From the NCBI GenBank assembly GCA_902795065.1, contig CADBJR010000004.1, positions 62,001 to 126,000 of the forward strand: DNA of 64,000 bases, in the 5' to 3' direction. Below, piece by piece: positions 1-8,041 of the stretch. This DNA comes from an uncultured Coriobacteriaceae bacterium (lineage in GTDB: Bacteria > Actinomycetota > Coriobacteriia > Coriobacteriales > Atopobiaceae). A program made the translations under genes and the position numbers. How positions within the stretch are numbered: position 1 is the stretch's first letter; each line of letters starts with the position of its first letter. The notes beneath the pieces are model-generated. The model ran no database searches, was not told where the DNA came from, and saw nothing but the letters and a program-made list of their open reading frames with translations.

Positions 1-73
1 TTCCCTTTTTGACGTTAGCCTCACCTGCTTCAGAAAGGGCGTATTTCTTGCGGAACTACTCTCCGAAGATCAT
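1..73 (-). pseudogene. 5' end of a second ABC exporter subunit, interrupted by an amber codon at codon 6
   Basis: An ATG at 73 follows a strong Shine-Dalgarno (AAGGAGG, 83-89, 9-nt spacing) just past the stop of the upstream exporter gene. The frame reads MIFGE, then TAG at 58-56, then continues in the same frame as FRKKYALSEAGEANVKKG to the window edge. That continuation looks like the N-terminus of half-size ABC exporters that pair with the upstream gene. No other start codon lies between the stop and the window edge. A nonsense mutation, a sequencing error or amber readthrough would each explain it. Only 24 codons are visible, so the family assignment rests mainly on position. Confidence 0.5.
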
Positions 74-74
74 C

Positions 75-1874
75 TCAAGCCACCTCCTTCTGGATCTTCC
101 ACTGGGCAGCTGTCTGATAGTCGGCCCACATGCGTGCATACAGGCCGCCTGCGGACACCAGCTCGGCATGTGCGCCCTGCTCCACCACATGCCCCTGGTC
201 GAGCACCACGATCTTGTCCGCACCCACCACAGTGGAAAGCCGGTGCGCGATCATGATGACGGTGCGGCCCTCCATGAGGCGTGCGAAAGCCTTCTGGATG
301 AGGGCCTCGTTCTCGGGGTCGGCAAAGGCCGTGGCCTCGTCGAGCACCACGATGGGAGCGTCTTTGAGGATGGCGCGGGCGAGGGCGACGCGCTGCTGCT
401 CGCCGCCGGAGAGGTAGGTGCCGTCGCTTCCCATCTTGGTATCCACGCCGTCGGGAAGCTTGGCCAGGATGTCGTCGCACTGCGCCGCATGAAGGGCGTC
501 GAGCACCTGCTCGCGCGTGGCGTCGGGACGTGCCGCACGCACGTTCTCCAGGATGGACGTCGAGAAGAGCCGCGTGTTCTGGAACACGAAGGCCACACGA
601 TCCATAAGCTCATGCGGGTCGATATCGCGCACGTCGACGCCGCCCACGCGCACCGAGCCGGCATCTGCATCCCAGAAGCGCGGGACAAGGCTTGCAGCGG
701 TTGTCTTCCCGCCGCCGGACGGTCCCACCAGAGCCACGGTCTTCCCAGGCTCCACGGAAAAGCTCACGCCGTCCAAAGCCGGTTGCTCGGCACCATCGTA
801 GGTGAAGGTCACATCATCGAACTCCACGGAGTTGTCCGCAGGCACCTTCGGGTCATCCGTCACGGAAAGCGTGGGAGCGGAGAGCACCTCGTTGATGCGC
901 TTGAGGGCATCCCCCGCCTGGGTGAGACCGCCGGCTGCGAACATGATCTTCGCGAGCGCCGTAGAGAGCACCGCCGAGAACACCGCGTAGAACGCGAAGT
1001 TGGTCACGAACAGGGCGAAGTTGCCCGATGCCAACGCGCCTGGGGCTATGAGCAGCGCCGCAGGAACCAAGAAGATGAAGGCCCCCTCGGTAACGGTGAG
1101 GTTGACGGCCTGCGGGCCCTTGCACACCACGCCCTGATAGTGCGAGGCCCGCTCGGAATAGGCGTCGATGGCCTCCTTGAACGCACGGAACGAGTAGACC
1201 GTCTGCTGGAACACCTTGACCACGGGGATGCCGCGCACGTACTCGGTTCCAGCCTTGCTGGCATGGTCGAGCGCGTCGTAGTACTCCGCCATGAGGTTGG
1301 CATTCTTTCCGCCCATCATGGTGAAGAGCGCACCGATGGAGATAACCGCAGCCAGCATGCAGGCGGCGCCCATGCGCCAATCGAACACGAAGAGCAGCAC
1401 GAGCAGCGTGATGAACATGGCAGCGGTGCCCGTGATGTCGGCGAGGTTATGGGCGAGGAGCGTCTCGGTCTGAGCAGCGGCACCGTCGATGCGGCGGCGC
1501 AGGAGTCCGGAAGCGTGCGTGTCGAAGTAGCCCAGCGGAGCCTTTGCAAGATGCTCCATGCAGCGCTTGCGGATGTTGGTAGCCGTGCGGAAGGCCGCGA
1601 GGTGCGTGCACATGAGCGCCGCGAAATACACGATGATGCCGCCAACCGCAAAGCCGAACGCCGCCCAGCCGTAACCGGCGACGTCCGTGGCCTCGGTCCA
1701 GTTGGGAGACACGGCTATAAGGCCTCGGATCACCAACCAGACGCACACGTAGGGCACCATGTTCACCGCCATTGCAAGGGCTGAGAGAACGCAGCCCGCG
1801 ATGGTGAGGCTGCGCCGCTCGCCTGCAAACTCAAGCAGGCGCGATACCGTGCCCCGCTTCTTCCCCTCCGCCAT
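75..1874 (-). CDS. ABC exporter, fused permease/ATPase half-transporter
   Basis: This 599-residue protein has an ABC-exporter layout: about six membrane helices in the first ~320 residues, then a nucleotide-binding domain. Visible motifs are Walker A (GPSGGGKTT), signature LSGGEQQR, Walker B VVLDEA and the switch histidine in IAHRLST. It starts at an ATG after AAGGAGG. It is the first gene of a two-gene unit with the interrupted partner at 73, as in heterodimeric exporters such as the YbtPQ/IrtAB type; that subfamily comparison is from memory. Two GTTA-N8-TAAC boxes lie upstream (1892-1947). It probably moves the product or substrate of the neighbouring methyltransferase/ATC-hydrolase-like genes across the membrane. 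The direction is not proven. Confidence 0.88.
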   Translation of the reverse strand: MAEGKKRGTVSRLLEFAGERRSLTIAGCVLSALAMAVNMVPYVCVWLVIRGLIAVSPNWTEATDVAGYGWAAFGFAVGGIIVYFAALMCTHLAAFRTATNIRKRCMEHLAKAPLGYFDTHASGLLRRRIDGAAAQTETLLAHNLADITGTAAMFITLLVLLFVFDWRMGAACMLAAVISIGALFTMMGGKNANLMAEYYDALDHASKAGTEYVRGIPVVKVFQQTVYSFRAFKEAIDAYSERASHYQGVVCKGPQAVNLTVTEGAFIFLVPAALLIAPGALASGNFALFVTNFAFYAVFSAVLSTALAKIMFAAGGLTQAGDALKRINEVLSAPTLSVTDDPKVPADNSVEFDDVTFTYDGAEQPALDGVSFSVEPGKTVALVGPSGGGKTTAASLVPRFWDADAGSVRVGGVDVRDIDPHELMDRVAFVFQNTRLFSTSILENVRAARPDATREQVLDALHAAQCDDILAKLPDGVDTKMGSDGTYLSGGEQQRVALARAILKDAPIVVLDEATAFADPENEALIQKAFARLMEGRTVIMIAHRLSTVVGADKIVVLDQGHVVEQGAHAELVSAGGLYARMWADYQTAAQWKIQKEVA

Positions 1875-1891
1875 GTATCCTCCTTGTATTT

Positions 1892-1947
1892 GTTAACTTT
1901 ATCTAACTAATTGAACATGATATCGATATTTGTTAGATATGTCTAAC
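1892..1947 (-). promoter_or_regulatory. Promoter region of ABC exporter unit with two GTTA-N8-TAAC boxes
   Basis: Box 1, GTTAACTTTATCTAAC, is at 1892-1907. Box 2, GTTAGATATGTCTAAC, is at 1932-1947 and is a perfect 6-bp inverted repeat around a 4-nt centre. Read toward the exporter gene, box 2 (GTTAGACATATCTAAC) followed by AAATATCGATATCAT closely matches the module upstream of the 7873 gene (GTTAGACAATTCTAAC, AAATAGAGATACCAT). Box 2 could therefore overlap a -35 element. Binding by a dimeric repressor is inferred; none is encoded in the window. Confidence 0.65.
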
Positions 1948-2014
1948 CTTGAGACTGCGCCAGACGCTCTGACGCGCGACATGCGGCGCAGCCCGCCACC
2001 CCTGCGCGGCAGCC

Positions 2015-3346
2015 TCACTTCACGCAGACAAAGCACGCCATGGACTTGTGGGTTTCGACATGAACCTGCGAATACATGCCGCGCAGACGCTCCTCCAAGC
2101 TCGCCGCCGTCTCGTAGGGCGGCGTGAAGAAGCCGCGCGGTTCGTGGAAACGCCGTATCCATCCGTCGGTAAGCGCTATCTCACCCTGTACGTAGAAGCA
2201 GCCGCAGAAGGTCCCGCCGGGCTTGAGGACGCGAAGGGTCTCGGCGTAGGCTGCCTCCTTGTCGGGGAAGGCATGGAAGCCGTTGAGCGACATCACGATG
2301 TCGAAGCTCCCGTCGTCGAAAGGCAGGGCTCCGACGTCTCCCTGCACGAAGCTCACGTTGGACAGGCCGTCGCGCTCTGCGCGCTCCCGTGCCGCCGCCA
2401 TCATGTCCGGCGAGTAGTCGAGGCAGGTCACCTGCGCTTCCGGCAGCGTCCGGTAGAGCGGCATCGTGAGCACGCCGGTTCCCACGGGTACCTCGAGCAG
2501 GCTTCCCGAAAAACCTTCGGGCACGCCTGACATCGCAGCCTCCAGGTACGCGGCGTTCTCCCGGGGCCCGATGAGCCAGACCACCCAGCTCATGGCCACA
2601 CCGAGCGGCGTTCCGCAGGTCATCATGGCATCATAGACCGTTGCTGAATCTCCCAGCGCCTTGTAGGCGCCTTTGATCGCGTCCTCGCGCGTGTGCACCT
2701 CTCCCCCGACGGTGCCCCGGTCGCCCTCGATGAGATAGTCGCAGAACGCACCGCCCTGTGCCAGCGTGTGCTCGCGCGTGAGCCGCCCATGTGCGAGACG
2801 CACCGTCACGTGGTCTATCTCGCACATGACGGGCAGCACGTCCAACAGATCCTGCTCGCGGCAGAAATCGTTGAGGGGGCAGCGTGTGAAGTGGTAGCAA
2901 ACGCGCGTATCGTCCTCGCTGTCACCAAAGTTGAAGTCCCAGGAATAGGGAGCCTCGTCGGGGTGCTCGTCCGCCCAGCGGGCACGGGAACGCAGCAACT
3001 CATTCATGTGGCGCATGTCGGCAGCACGGTTGAGGTCTCCCGAGAGTCCGATGGCGCCCTTGACCACGGGCAGATCGAAGAGGTCGCCCACCACCGCACG
3101 CAGCATGTCGGGCGTGAGCTCGCCAGCAGCCGCCCGGTACATCGCAAAGAATACGAGCGACTCGTAGGCATTGTCGGCCATGGGGTTGTCCGCTCCGATA
3201 GAGGGAAAGTCGGCAAGCATCTGCCGGTAGATAGGGCGGGCACCGTTGTACGCCTTGGCCGCCAGCTCGTAGCCGTAGCGCTTGCGGATGATCCTGCGCA
3301 GCAGGGGGGCGATGATGTTGAAGTAGCGCGAGACATAGACGAGCAT
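2015..3346 (-). CDS. Fusion of ATC-hydrolase-like domain and class I SAM methyltransferase
   Basis: The protein has about 443 residues. The N-terminal half resembles the L-2-amino-thiazoline-4-carboxylate (ATC) hydrolase family, with the spaced motif TRC, then MCEIDH, then a Cys-Asp pair in GGAFCDY. The C-terminal half is a methyltransferase: motif I LLEVPVGTGVLT, motif II TCLDYSP, motif IV region FDIVMSLNGFHA and LKPGGTFCG. Two ATGs lie six bases apart. AAAGGAG touches the first (3352), so the second, at 3346 with a 6-nt spacing, is the better start. It is the last gene of the unit that begins at 5778. Four ATC-hydrolase-like domains occur in this locus; only this one is fused. The substrate is unknown. 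Confidence 0.75.
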   Translation of the reverse strand: MLVYVSRYFNIIAPLLRRIIRKRYGYELAAKAYNGARPIYRQMLADFPSIGADNPMADNAYESLVFFAMYRAAAGELTPDMLRAVVGDLFDLPVVKGAIGLSGDLNRAADMRHMNELLRSRARWADEHPDEAPYSWDFNFGDSEDDTRVCYHFTRCPLNDFCREQDLLDVLPVMCEIDHVTVRLAHGRLTREHTLAQGGAFCDYLIEGDRGTVGGEVHTREDAIKGAYKALGDSATVYDAMMTCGTPLGVAMSWVVWLIGPRENAAYLEAAMSGVPEGFSGSLLEVPVGTGVLTMPLYRTLPEAQVTCLDYSPDMMAAARERAERDGLSNVSFVQGDVGALPFDDGSFDIVMSLNGFHAFPDKEAAYAETLRVLKPGGTFCGCFYVQGEIALTDGWIRRFHEPRGFFTPPYETAASLEERLRGMYSQVHVETHKSMACFVCVK

Positions 3347-3369
3347 AGCCATCTCCTTTCGATCGTTGG

Positions 3370-4125
3370 CTATGAGCGAGTGGCGAGTCTTGCCCGGAAC
3401 TCCTCGAAGCGCTCCTCGCTGGGAAGCGTAGCCAGAAGCCCGCCAAAGGTGACGGCATTTCCCACCGAGAGGAACATCGTGCCGATTCCGCCGCCGAGCG
3501 CCGTATCTGCACCGAGGAGCAAAGCCACGACCAGCGTCGGAACGGCACCCGTGGCGAGCGTGAACCACTTGGCCCGCGTGGGATACGGGGTTTTGCCCTG
3601 CGCGAACGCCTTCCACTGCGCCACAAGCATGGGAACCCACCCCACCACGAGCAGCGCGTACAGCGGAATGCAAAATGCGCAGTACATGGGCGTCACCGCC
3701 GCGTTGGCCGCCTCGGGGCTGACAAGCCAGAGCTGCTTGTAGGCATAGTTGAGCAAGCCCACATTCATGTGGCAGCCCACAGGCGCCAGCCACAGGTAGA
3801 AGAAGATGCCGGAGCGGTACGTATGCGCCAAGCGCGGCGCCGCGTCTGCCATGAGACGCCACACGCCGAAGAACGAGAGGCCCTCGATGAAGAGTCCGAT
3901 CATTCCCAGGAGCCCTCCCGCGAAGAGTGCCCCGTCCGAGAGGTTTGGTGCCGTAGAGAGCATCGCATCAAAGGCGCCGCCGCCCACGTCTACAGGCGTC
4001 GCGTAACCCAAAAGGAAGTCTCCCGCTCCCGTGAGAACGCATCCAAGAAGCCCTGTTGCCAGCAGCTTCCTGATCCGGGCGCGATCGAGGTTGTTTTCGA
4101 TGCCAATAGCGTTCATGCGCGGCAT
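3370..4125 (-). CDS. Multi-pass membrane protein, DUF6796-like
   Basis: This 251-residue integral membrane protein has roughly six hydrophobic segments, starting with LLATGLLGCVLTGAGDFLLGYA and ending before a short charged tail. The start at 4125 is set by GGAGG with a 5-nt spacing; an upstream in-frame ATG lies inside that ribosome-binding site. It resembles uncharacterised DUF6796-type proteins, but I recognise this only by overall pattern. It lies between a methyltransferase and the ATC-hydrolase-like/methyltransferase fusion, separated by 23 and 28 bases, so it is surely co-transcribed. It could be a membrane anchor or transporter for the cluster product. No catalytic motif is visible. 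Confidence 0.7.
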   Translation of the reverse strand: MPRMNAIGIENNLDRARIRKLLATGLLGCVLTGAGDFLLGYATPVDVGGGAFDAMLSTAPNLSDGALFAGGLLGMIGLFIEGLSFFGVWRLMADAAPRLAHTYRSGIFFYLWLAPVGCHMNVGLLNYAYKQLWLVSPEAANAAVTPMYCAFCIPLYALLVVGWVPMLVAQWKAFAQGKTPYPTRAKWFTLATGAVPTLVVALLLGADTALGGGIGTMFLSVGNAVTFGGLLATLPSEERFEEFRARLATRS

Positions 4126-4153
4126 GATTCCCTCCATTTGGCAGGCCGGGCGT

Positions 4154-4984
4154 CTATGCCGGCAGCTTGAGACGGAGAATGAGCACCTGCCTCTTACTCT
4201 CTGCGACCCTCATGGACACCCTGGTCACAAGGCTCAACCGCTTTCCGAGCATGCGCAGGGCATCTGGGAAGAATGTGCGCTCCTCCAGCAGTTCAGCCCC
4301 GCACTTCTTGGCAAACGCCCTGGCATCGTCAACCCCGAAGTACATGAGGGCGTTCGCGTTACCCGTACGTTTGATGAACCAATTCGTGAACCTGAGCCCG
4401 CTTGTGCTCGTGGCATCGAAGATTATCTCCGCCTCTGGAAACACCTTGCCGCAGGACCGGATGAAGTCCGTGACCTGCTCCTCGTGGAAGTACTGGAAGA
4501 CCCCCGAGACGACCAGCAGCGTGGGAAGGGAGGCGTCGACTTCCCGAGCCCAGCCCATGTCGAACATGTCGCCCGGAATCGTCACCTCCCGCTCCCGGGT
4601 ACCAAAGACCTTCCTTCTCGCCTCGATCACCTCGGGCAGGTCGACCTCGTACCAGCAGACGCCAGAGAGCCTGCTGCTCAACCGGTCGTAGGCGGTTTCG
4701 AGGCCCGCGCCCAGATAGACGACGTTGCATCTCTCGTGTGCGCCTGCAAACGCCGAAACCATCTGATCCATGTTGTGGTAGCGCGCCACGGACGCCATGT
4801 TGGTGTACTGCGAGGAGCCCTTGGCGGCATCGTCAGGCAGGTACTGTTCGAGTTCCAGAGCCTTCTTGTCCACGAAGTACTCCGGAAACTCCTTCGATAT
4901 GGATATACGCGCCGTAAGCGGCACAAACAGGGTGTTGGCAACACCTTCGAATCTTTCCATGCTCTCCACTACTTCCTTGCCCAT
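4154..4984 (-). CDS. LCM/PPM-type SAM-dependent methyltransferase (second of a tandem pair)
   Basis: The protein has 276 residues and the layout of leucine-carboxyl-methyltransferase-like enzymes (PF04072 type): N-terminal segment VANTLFVPLTARI, SAM-binding motif VVYLGAGLETAYDRL, acidic loop CWYEVDLPEVIEARR, and LLVVSGVFQYFHEEQV. These families methylate carboxyl or hydroxyl groups of small molecules or peptides. The target here is unknown. ATG 4984 is preferred; a GTG at 4999 would overlap the upstream stop. It is about 9 bases downstream of a related methyltransferase, which suggests duplication and translational coupling. Confidence 0.82.
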   Translation of the reverse strand: MGKEVVESMERFEGVANTLFVPLTARISISKEFPEYFVDKKALELEQYLPDDAAKGSSQYTNMASVARYHNMDQMVSAFAGAHERCNVVYLGAGLETAYDRLSSRLSGVCWYEVDLPEVIEARRKVFGTREREVTIPGDMFDMGWAREVDASLPTLLVVSGVFQYFHEEQVTDFIRSCGKVFPEAEIIFDATSTSGLRFTNWFIKRTGNANALMYFGVDDARAFAKKCGAELLEERTFFPDALRMLGKRLSLVTRVSMRVAESKRQVLILRLKLPA

Positions 4985-4992
4985 GAACGCCG

Positions 4993-5778
4993 CTACCACC
5001 TGAACACGGCGATGCGGTTGTTGACGTTTCTTCCAAGCGTTGCCGCAAAGAGCTTGCCGCGCAATGTGTGCTTGCGCATCTCCTCGTTGTAGCTGTGCTC
5101 GGAGAGCAGGGTCATGCGCGGCTCAAGCTCCACGAACTCCGCCCCGCTCTTTGTCCCCCACTTGAAGGTGGCATTGGTGTTCTTTATGGCATCGTGCTGT
5201 TTGGAGTGCTTGACCATGAACATGGAGTTCATCTCGGCGACGAGAAATCCGTGCGCAAAGGAGTCGCAGAGCATGTGCAGGCAGGTTGCCGTCTGTTCTT
5301 TGGTGAAGTACTCCAGCACGCCCTCCATCACGATGATGTTGGTGGAGCGGTCCTGAGGCAGCGCAGACATCCACGCGCCGTCGAGCGCGTCTCCATCGAG
5401 CATCGTGCAGCGTGGACGGTCCTCATAGACCTTGCGGCGCACAGCGATCTGGTCGGGCAGATCCACGTCGTACCACTCGATCTTCCCGTTATCCACCTGG
5501 GAGAACTTGTCATCGAAACCGCAGCCGAGGTTGACGCACAGGGCATCGGGATACTGGGCGATAAGCCCCCGGAGCGTGTTGGCGAACATGATGGTGCGTG
5601 CGACAACCCCCTCATGCGAGAGGAAGGGGTCGTACTTGCTCACGTCGACGCCCAGCGTGTCGATGATCTCCTTGGCTTTCTTGTCCACGATACGCGGGTT
5701 GGGACGGGCCGTCTCGCTTGCCCGGATGGCCAGCGTCACGAGCGCGGTCTCCTGGATATCGCCAAATCGCAGATCCAT
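4993..5778 (-). CDS. LCM/PPM-type SAM-dependent methyltransferase (first of a tandem pair)
   Basis: The protein has 261 residues and belongs to the same family as the next gene: ARTIMFANTLRGL, SAM motif CVNLGCGFDDKFSQV, IEWYDVDLPDQIAVRR, and IIVMEGVLEYFTKEQT. The start ATG has GGAAGGAG 5 bases upstream. It opens a four-gene unit: methyltransferase, methyltransferase, membrane protein, ATC-hydrolase-like/methyltransferase fusion. A GTTA-N8-TAAC box sits 21 bases upstream of the start (5799-5814). The two tandem copies are clearly diverged, so they probably act on different positions or substrates rather than being redundant. Confidence 0.83.
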   Translation of the reverse strand: MDLRFGDIQETALVTLAIRASETARPNPRIVDKKAKEIIDTLGVDVSKYDPFLSHEGVVARTIMFANTLRGLIAQYPDALCVNLGCGFDDKFSQVDNGKIEWYDVDLPDQIAVRRKVYEDRPRCTMLDGDALDGAWMSALPQDRSTNIIVMEGVLEYFTKEQTATCLHMLCDSFAHGFLVAEMNSMFMVKHSKQHDAIKNTNATFKWGTKSGAEFVELEPRMTLLSEHSYNEEMRKHTLRGKLFAATLGRNVNNRIAVFRW

Positions 5779-5798
5779 GAATCTCCTTCCGAATAAGT

Positions 5799-5814
5799 GT
5801 TAACTAATACTAAC
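5799..5814 (-). promoter_or_regulatory. GTTA-N8-TAAC box upstream of the methyltransferase unit
   Basis: The sequence GTTAACTAATACTAAC matches the 16-bp box seen upstream of the other units in the cluster. It lies in the only intergenic gap upstream of the gene at 5778. I could not assign a convincing -35/-10 pair. Confidence 0.6.
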
Positions 5815-5897
5815 TCTTTTGCGCAGGGATGTCTCCTCTCTGCGGAGAGCGTCACGGAGTTGCCCCTCGAAGCACCTCGTGAAAACTCGACTCCTCC

Positions 5898-6392
5898 CTA
5901 CAGAAGCCGGGCGGCAAACCAGAAGAGGCCTGCCAGCACGAAAGCAAGAGGAATCCCACCCAGATAGATGCGAGGCACCTTGATGCGCATGCGGGCGCGC
6001 CAGTCCTTATAGCTCGAGCGCAGGTCCTCGGTACCGGGAATGTCCCACCACCCGGAAAGCGCCACCCACCACGTGTCGACAACCACGCAGTCGAAGGTCT
6101 CCATGAGGGCGAAGAGCACGTAGGTCTGCCAGACGATGCCGAGGTATCCCCGCATGCCGTTGACCACGCAGATGCACACGAAAAAGGCCGCCAGCACTGC
6201 AGCCAAGCCAGCAGCAAGCGCTACGCGCCGCCGGCGCGAGATACACTCGCGCGTGATGAGCCCCAGCTCGACGAAGCGATCCTGGATGTCCTGCGTATAG
6301 AAGAATGCCCCGCCCACCGGGCCCAGCGGCACGGTGCAGAGCCACACGTAGAGAAGGAACAGCACCCAAATGATTAACGTCTCTACCAGCAT
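5898..6392 (-). CDS. Small integral membrane protein, unknown function
   Basis: This 164-residue protein has about four hydrophobic segments: an N-terminal helix (LIIWVLFLLYVWLCTV), two in the middle (VALAAGLAAVLAAFFVCICV; WQTYVLFALMETFDCVVV) and one at the C-terminus. ATG 6392 is preferred over a TTG at 6404. It lies 18 bases downstream of a methyltransferase and ends the minus-strand unit that begins at 7873. I do not recognise the family. Conserved Trp-rich stretches (DTWWVALSGWWDIPG) suggest a membrane enzyme or carrier, but no function can be named. Confidence 0.7.
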   Translation of the reverse strand: MLVETLIIWVLFLLYVWLCTVPLGPVGGAFFYTQDIQDRFVELGLITRECISRRRRVALAAGLAAVLAAFFVCICVVNGMRGYLGIVWQTYVLFALMETFDCVVVDTWWVALSGWWDIPGTEDLRSSYKDWRARMRIKVPRIYLGGIPLAFVLAGLFWFAARLL

Positions 6393-6410
6393 CTTCGCAA
6401 GCAAAGCACG

Positions 6411-7022
6411 TCACCGCCCGGGTTTCTCGGCCACGCAGAGGAAGGTCCACGGCGTGATCTTGTGGTAGCTCAGGATGTCGAAGCCCGCCGCCGTAAGCAG
6501 CGTGCGGATCTCTTTTTGGGAATACATCTTGACATCCCCGCCCGGCAGAAGCGGAAACACCACGTTCGCCGCCGCTCGGATGGGCGGAATGCAGTCCATG
6601 TCCTCCAACAGCAGGTGCCCTCCCGGCGTCAGGATGCGGAATACCTCGTTGATTCCCTCCTGCGGGTGCGGCCAGTGATGGATGCTCATGTTGACCGACA
6701 CCGCATCGAAGGCGTCGCTCTCGAGCGGCATGTGCTCGGCATCGCCCACGACGGCCTCGACCGTTCCGCCAAAACGCTCGCGCACCTCTTGGACCATGCC
6801 TTCGGAGAGGTCCATGGCCGAGAGCCGTAGATGCGGCAACGCCTTCTGAACACGCGCGAGAAAGCCTCCCGGACCACAGCCGATATCTATGAGGTTGGCA
6901 GGTCGAAGCAGCTCGAGCGCCTGGATGGAGCGCTTATAGTCGAAGCTCCAATAGCCCTCGCGCGCCCATCGCGAGGCATGGTGTAGGTTGAAATAGTTGC
7001 GTGAACGCGTCTTGGCATCCAT
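6411..7022 (-). CDS. Class I SAM-dependent methyltransferase (UbiE-like)
   Basis: The protein has 203 residues. SAM motif I is LIDIGCGPGGFLARV; other motifs are LSAMDLSEGMV, VVGDAEHMPLE, the post-II segment FDAVSVNMSIHHWPHP, and LTPGGHLLLED. This is the Methyltransf_11/UbiE fold that acts on small molecules. The ATG is preceded by GGAGGGGAGGG. A 155-bp gap separates it from the upstream ATC-hydrolase-like gene, and the gap shows no clear gene or terminator. It differs from the LCM-type pair, so this locus encodes at least three unrelated methyltransferase subfamilies. Confidence 0.85.
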   Translation of the reverse strand: MDAKTRSRNYFNLHHASRWAREGYWSFDYKRSIQALELLRPANLIDIGCGPGGFLARVQKALPHLRLSAMDLSEGMVQEVRERFGGTVEAVVGDAEHMPLESDAFDAVSVNMSIHHWPHPQEGINEVFRILTPGGHLLLEDMDCIPPIRAAANVVFPLLPGGDVKMYSQKEIRTLLTAAGFDILSYHKITPWTFLCVAEKPGR

Positions 7023-7177
7023 GTCCGCCCTCCCCTCCAGGCATTGCCCGTAGCCTCCCCTGTACAGAGCCTGCGAGCCAGTGCCTCACGTAACCCTTTG
7101 CAATGCTAGGCGTCCCACCGCGCATCCCCCGATGAAGGCGCGCTGGAAGGCCGCCCGCACAACGCAGAGCCGATGCA

Positions 7178-7873
7178 TCACGGCTCGACGGTCCGCCCGC
7201 CCCGCAGCGCCTCGCGGCGCTTATCGTCCTGCGACTTCGCCCACTCCTCCTTCGTGGCTGCAGACTTGCGCACGTAGTGGCAGTCGCATACGGCACCGCC
7301 CGTGGCCAGCGTGGAGTCGCGCAAGAAGAGGTGGTTGCTGATCTCGCCCATGTCGTAGTCGATAGCGCACATGGCCGGCACGATATGCGCCATGCCGCGG
7401 CTCTTGAGGTAGTCGTAGATACCGCAGCGGGTGAACGTGGCCGTGAAGCGGTCTGCATCCTCAACCTCGACAGAGAACTGCCAGGTATAGGGGTGGGTGG
7501 CACGTTGGCTTCGCTTTCCAACGTCAACCTGTCGCTGTACTTCGCGCGGAGCCAGCATATCGCGCCTCCCCATCAGCTTGCGCAAGAAGGCAGGATACGT
7601 GAGGAACTCGTGGTAGAAGCGCGTGAGCGTGTCGATGTCCGGCTTGGGGTCGCACGCCTCGTAGATGGCACCGAGCATCACGGCCTGCGCAAGGTTCAGC
7701 TTGAGCACGTCGCCCTCGCCGTACTCGGGCAGGCGTTCCATCTCGCGCCTATAGATTGCCAGCGCCTTCTTGTAGAACGCACGCGGATCCGTCACGCCCA
7801 GGATGGGCAGCGCCGCGAGCATCGAACCTTTGAGAAGCTTCCACGAAGCGGAGATGACAATGCCTTCCTTCAT
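7178..7873 (-). CDS. ATC-hydrolase-like protein
   Basis: This 231-residue stand-alone member resembles the L-2-amino-thiazoline-4-carboxylate hydrolase family (PF14196 type). It carries the pattern shared with its three relatives here: FTRC, then MCAIDYD about 20 residues on, then RDSTLATGGAVCDC. The N-terminus (SASWKLLKGSMLAALPIL) is amphipathic and may touch the membrane. The start ATG 7873 has AAGGAGG at a 9-nt spacing; a longer reading frame upstream lacks a ribosome-binding site. It is divergent from the gene at 8042 across a shared promoter with two boxes. In pseudomonads the named enzyme opens a thiazoline ring on the way to cysteine. That activity is not established for this branch. 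Confidence 0.72.
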   Translation of the reverse strand: MKEGIVISASWKLLKGSMLAALPILGVTDPRAFYKKALAIYRREMERLPEYGEGDVLKLNLAQAVMLGAIYEACDPKPDIDTLTRFYHEFLTYPAFLRKLMGRRDMLAPREVQRQVDVGKRSQRATHPYTWQFSVEVEDADRFTATFTRCGIYDYLKSRGMAHIVPAMCAIDYDMGEISNHLFLRDSTLATGGAVCDCHYVRKSAATKEEWAKSQDDKRREALRGGRTVEP

Positions 7874-7964
7874 GCGATTCAACCTCCTTGGCTTTCCCTG
7901 CCCGTGTGGCCGGATGTGGATGACGAGGAAGGTATGCACGCTATCCCCTCTGGCATCATAAAGA

Positions 7965-8003
7965 GTTAGCCTATGGTATCTCTATTTGTTAGAATTGTCT
8001 AAC
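7965..8003. promoter_or_regulatory. Divergent promoter with one perfect and one degenerate GTTA box
   Basis: GTTAGAATTGTCTAAC (7988-8003) is a perfect 6-bp inverted repeat with a 4-nt centre. GTTAGCCTATGGTATC (7965-7980) is a degenerate copy. Its core, GTTA(A/G)CCTATGGTA, recurs in the feoA promoter at 18631. The region lies between genes starting at 7873 (minus) and 8042 (plus), so one regulator could control both directions. The perfect box would cover a minus-strand -35 (TTAGAC), with TACCAT as a possible -10. Confidence 0.65.
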
Positions 8004-8041
8004 TGTCATGTTCGAGCGCGGTACTGCGCGAGGAGAGGATC

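Noticed and set aside
9-1784. Long open frames opposite real genes, for example plus strand 9-1784, 14030-15049 and 16521-18122, and minus strand 35320-37401
   Set aside because: They lie wholly antisense to clearly conserved genes, have low-complexity His/Arg/Gly/Glu-rich translations and no family features. They arise from high GC at third codon positions.
1892-1947. Classical 19-bp DtxR/IdeR box
   Set aside because: The sites share GTTA/TAAC arms with such boxes, but the spacing is 16 bp overall with a 4-nt centre between 6-bp arms. I therefore do not name the regulator family.
7023-7177. Possible small gene or gene remnant between the ATC-hydrolase-like and methyltransferase genes
   Set aside because: No frame with a start and a ribosome-binding site was found, and no similarity to neighbours was seen.
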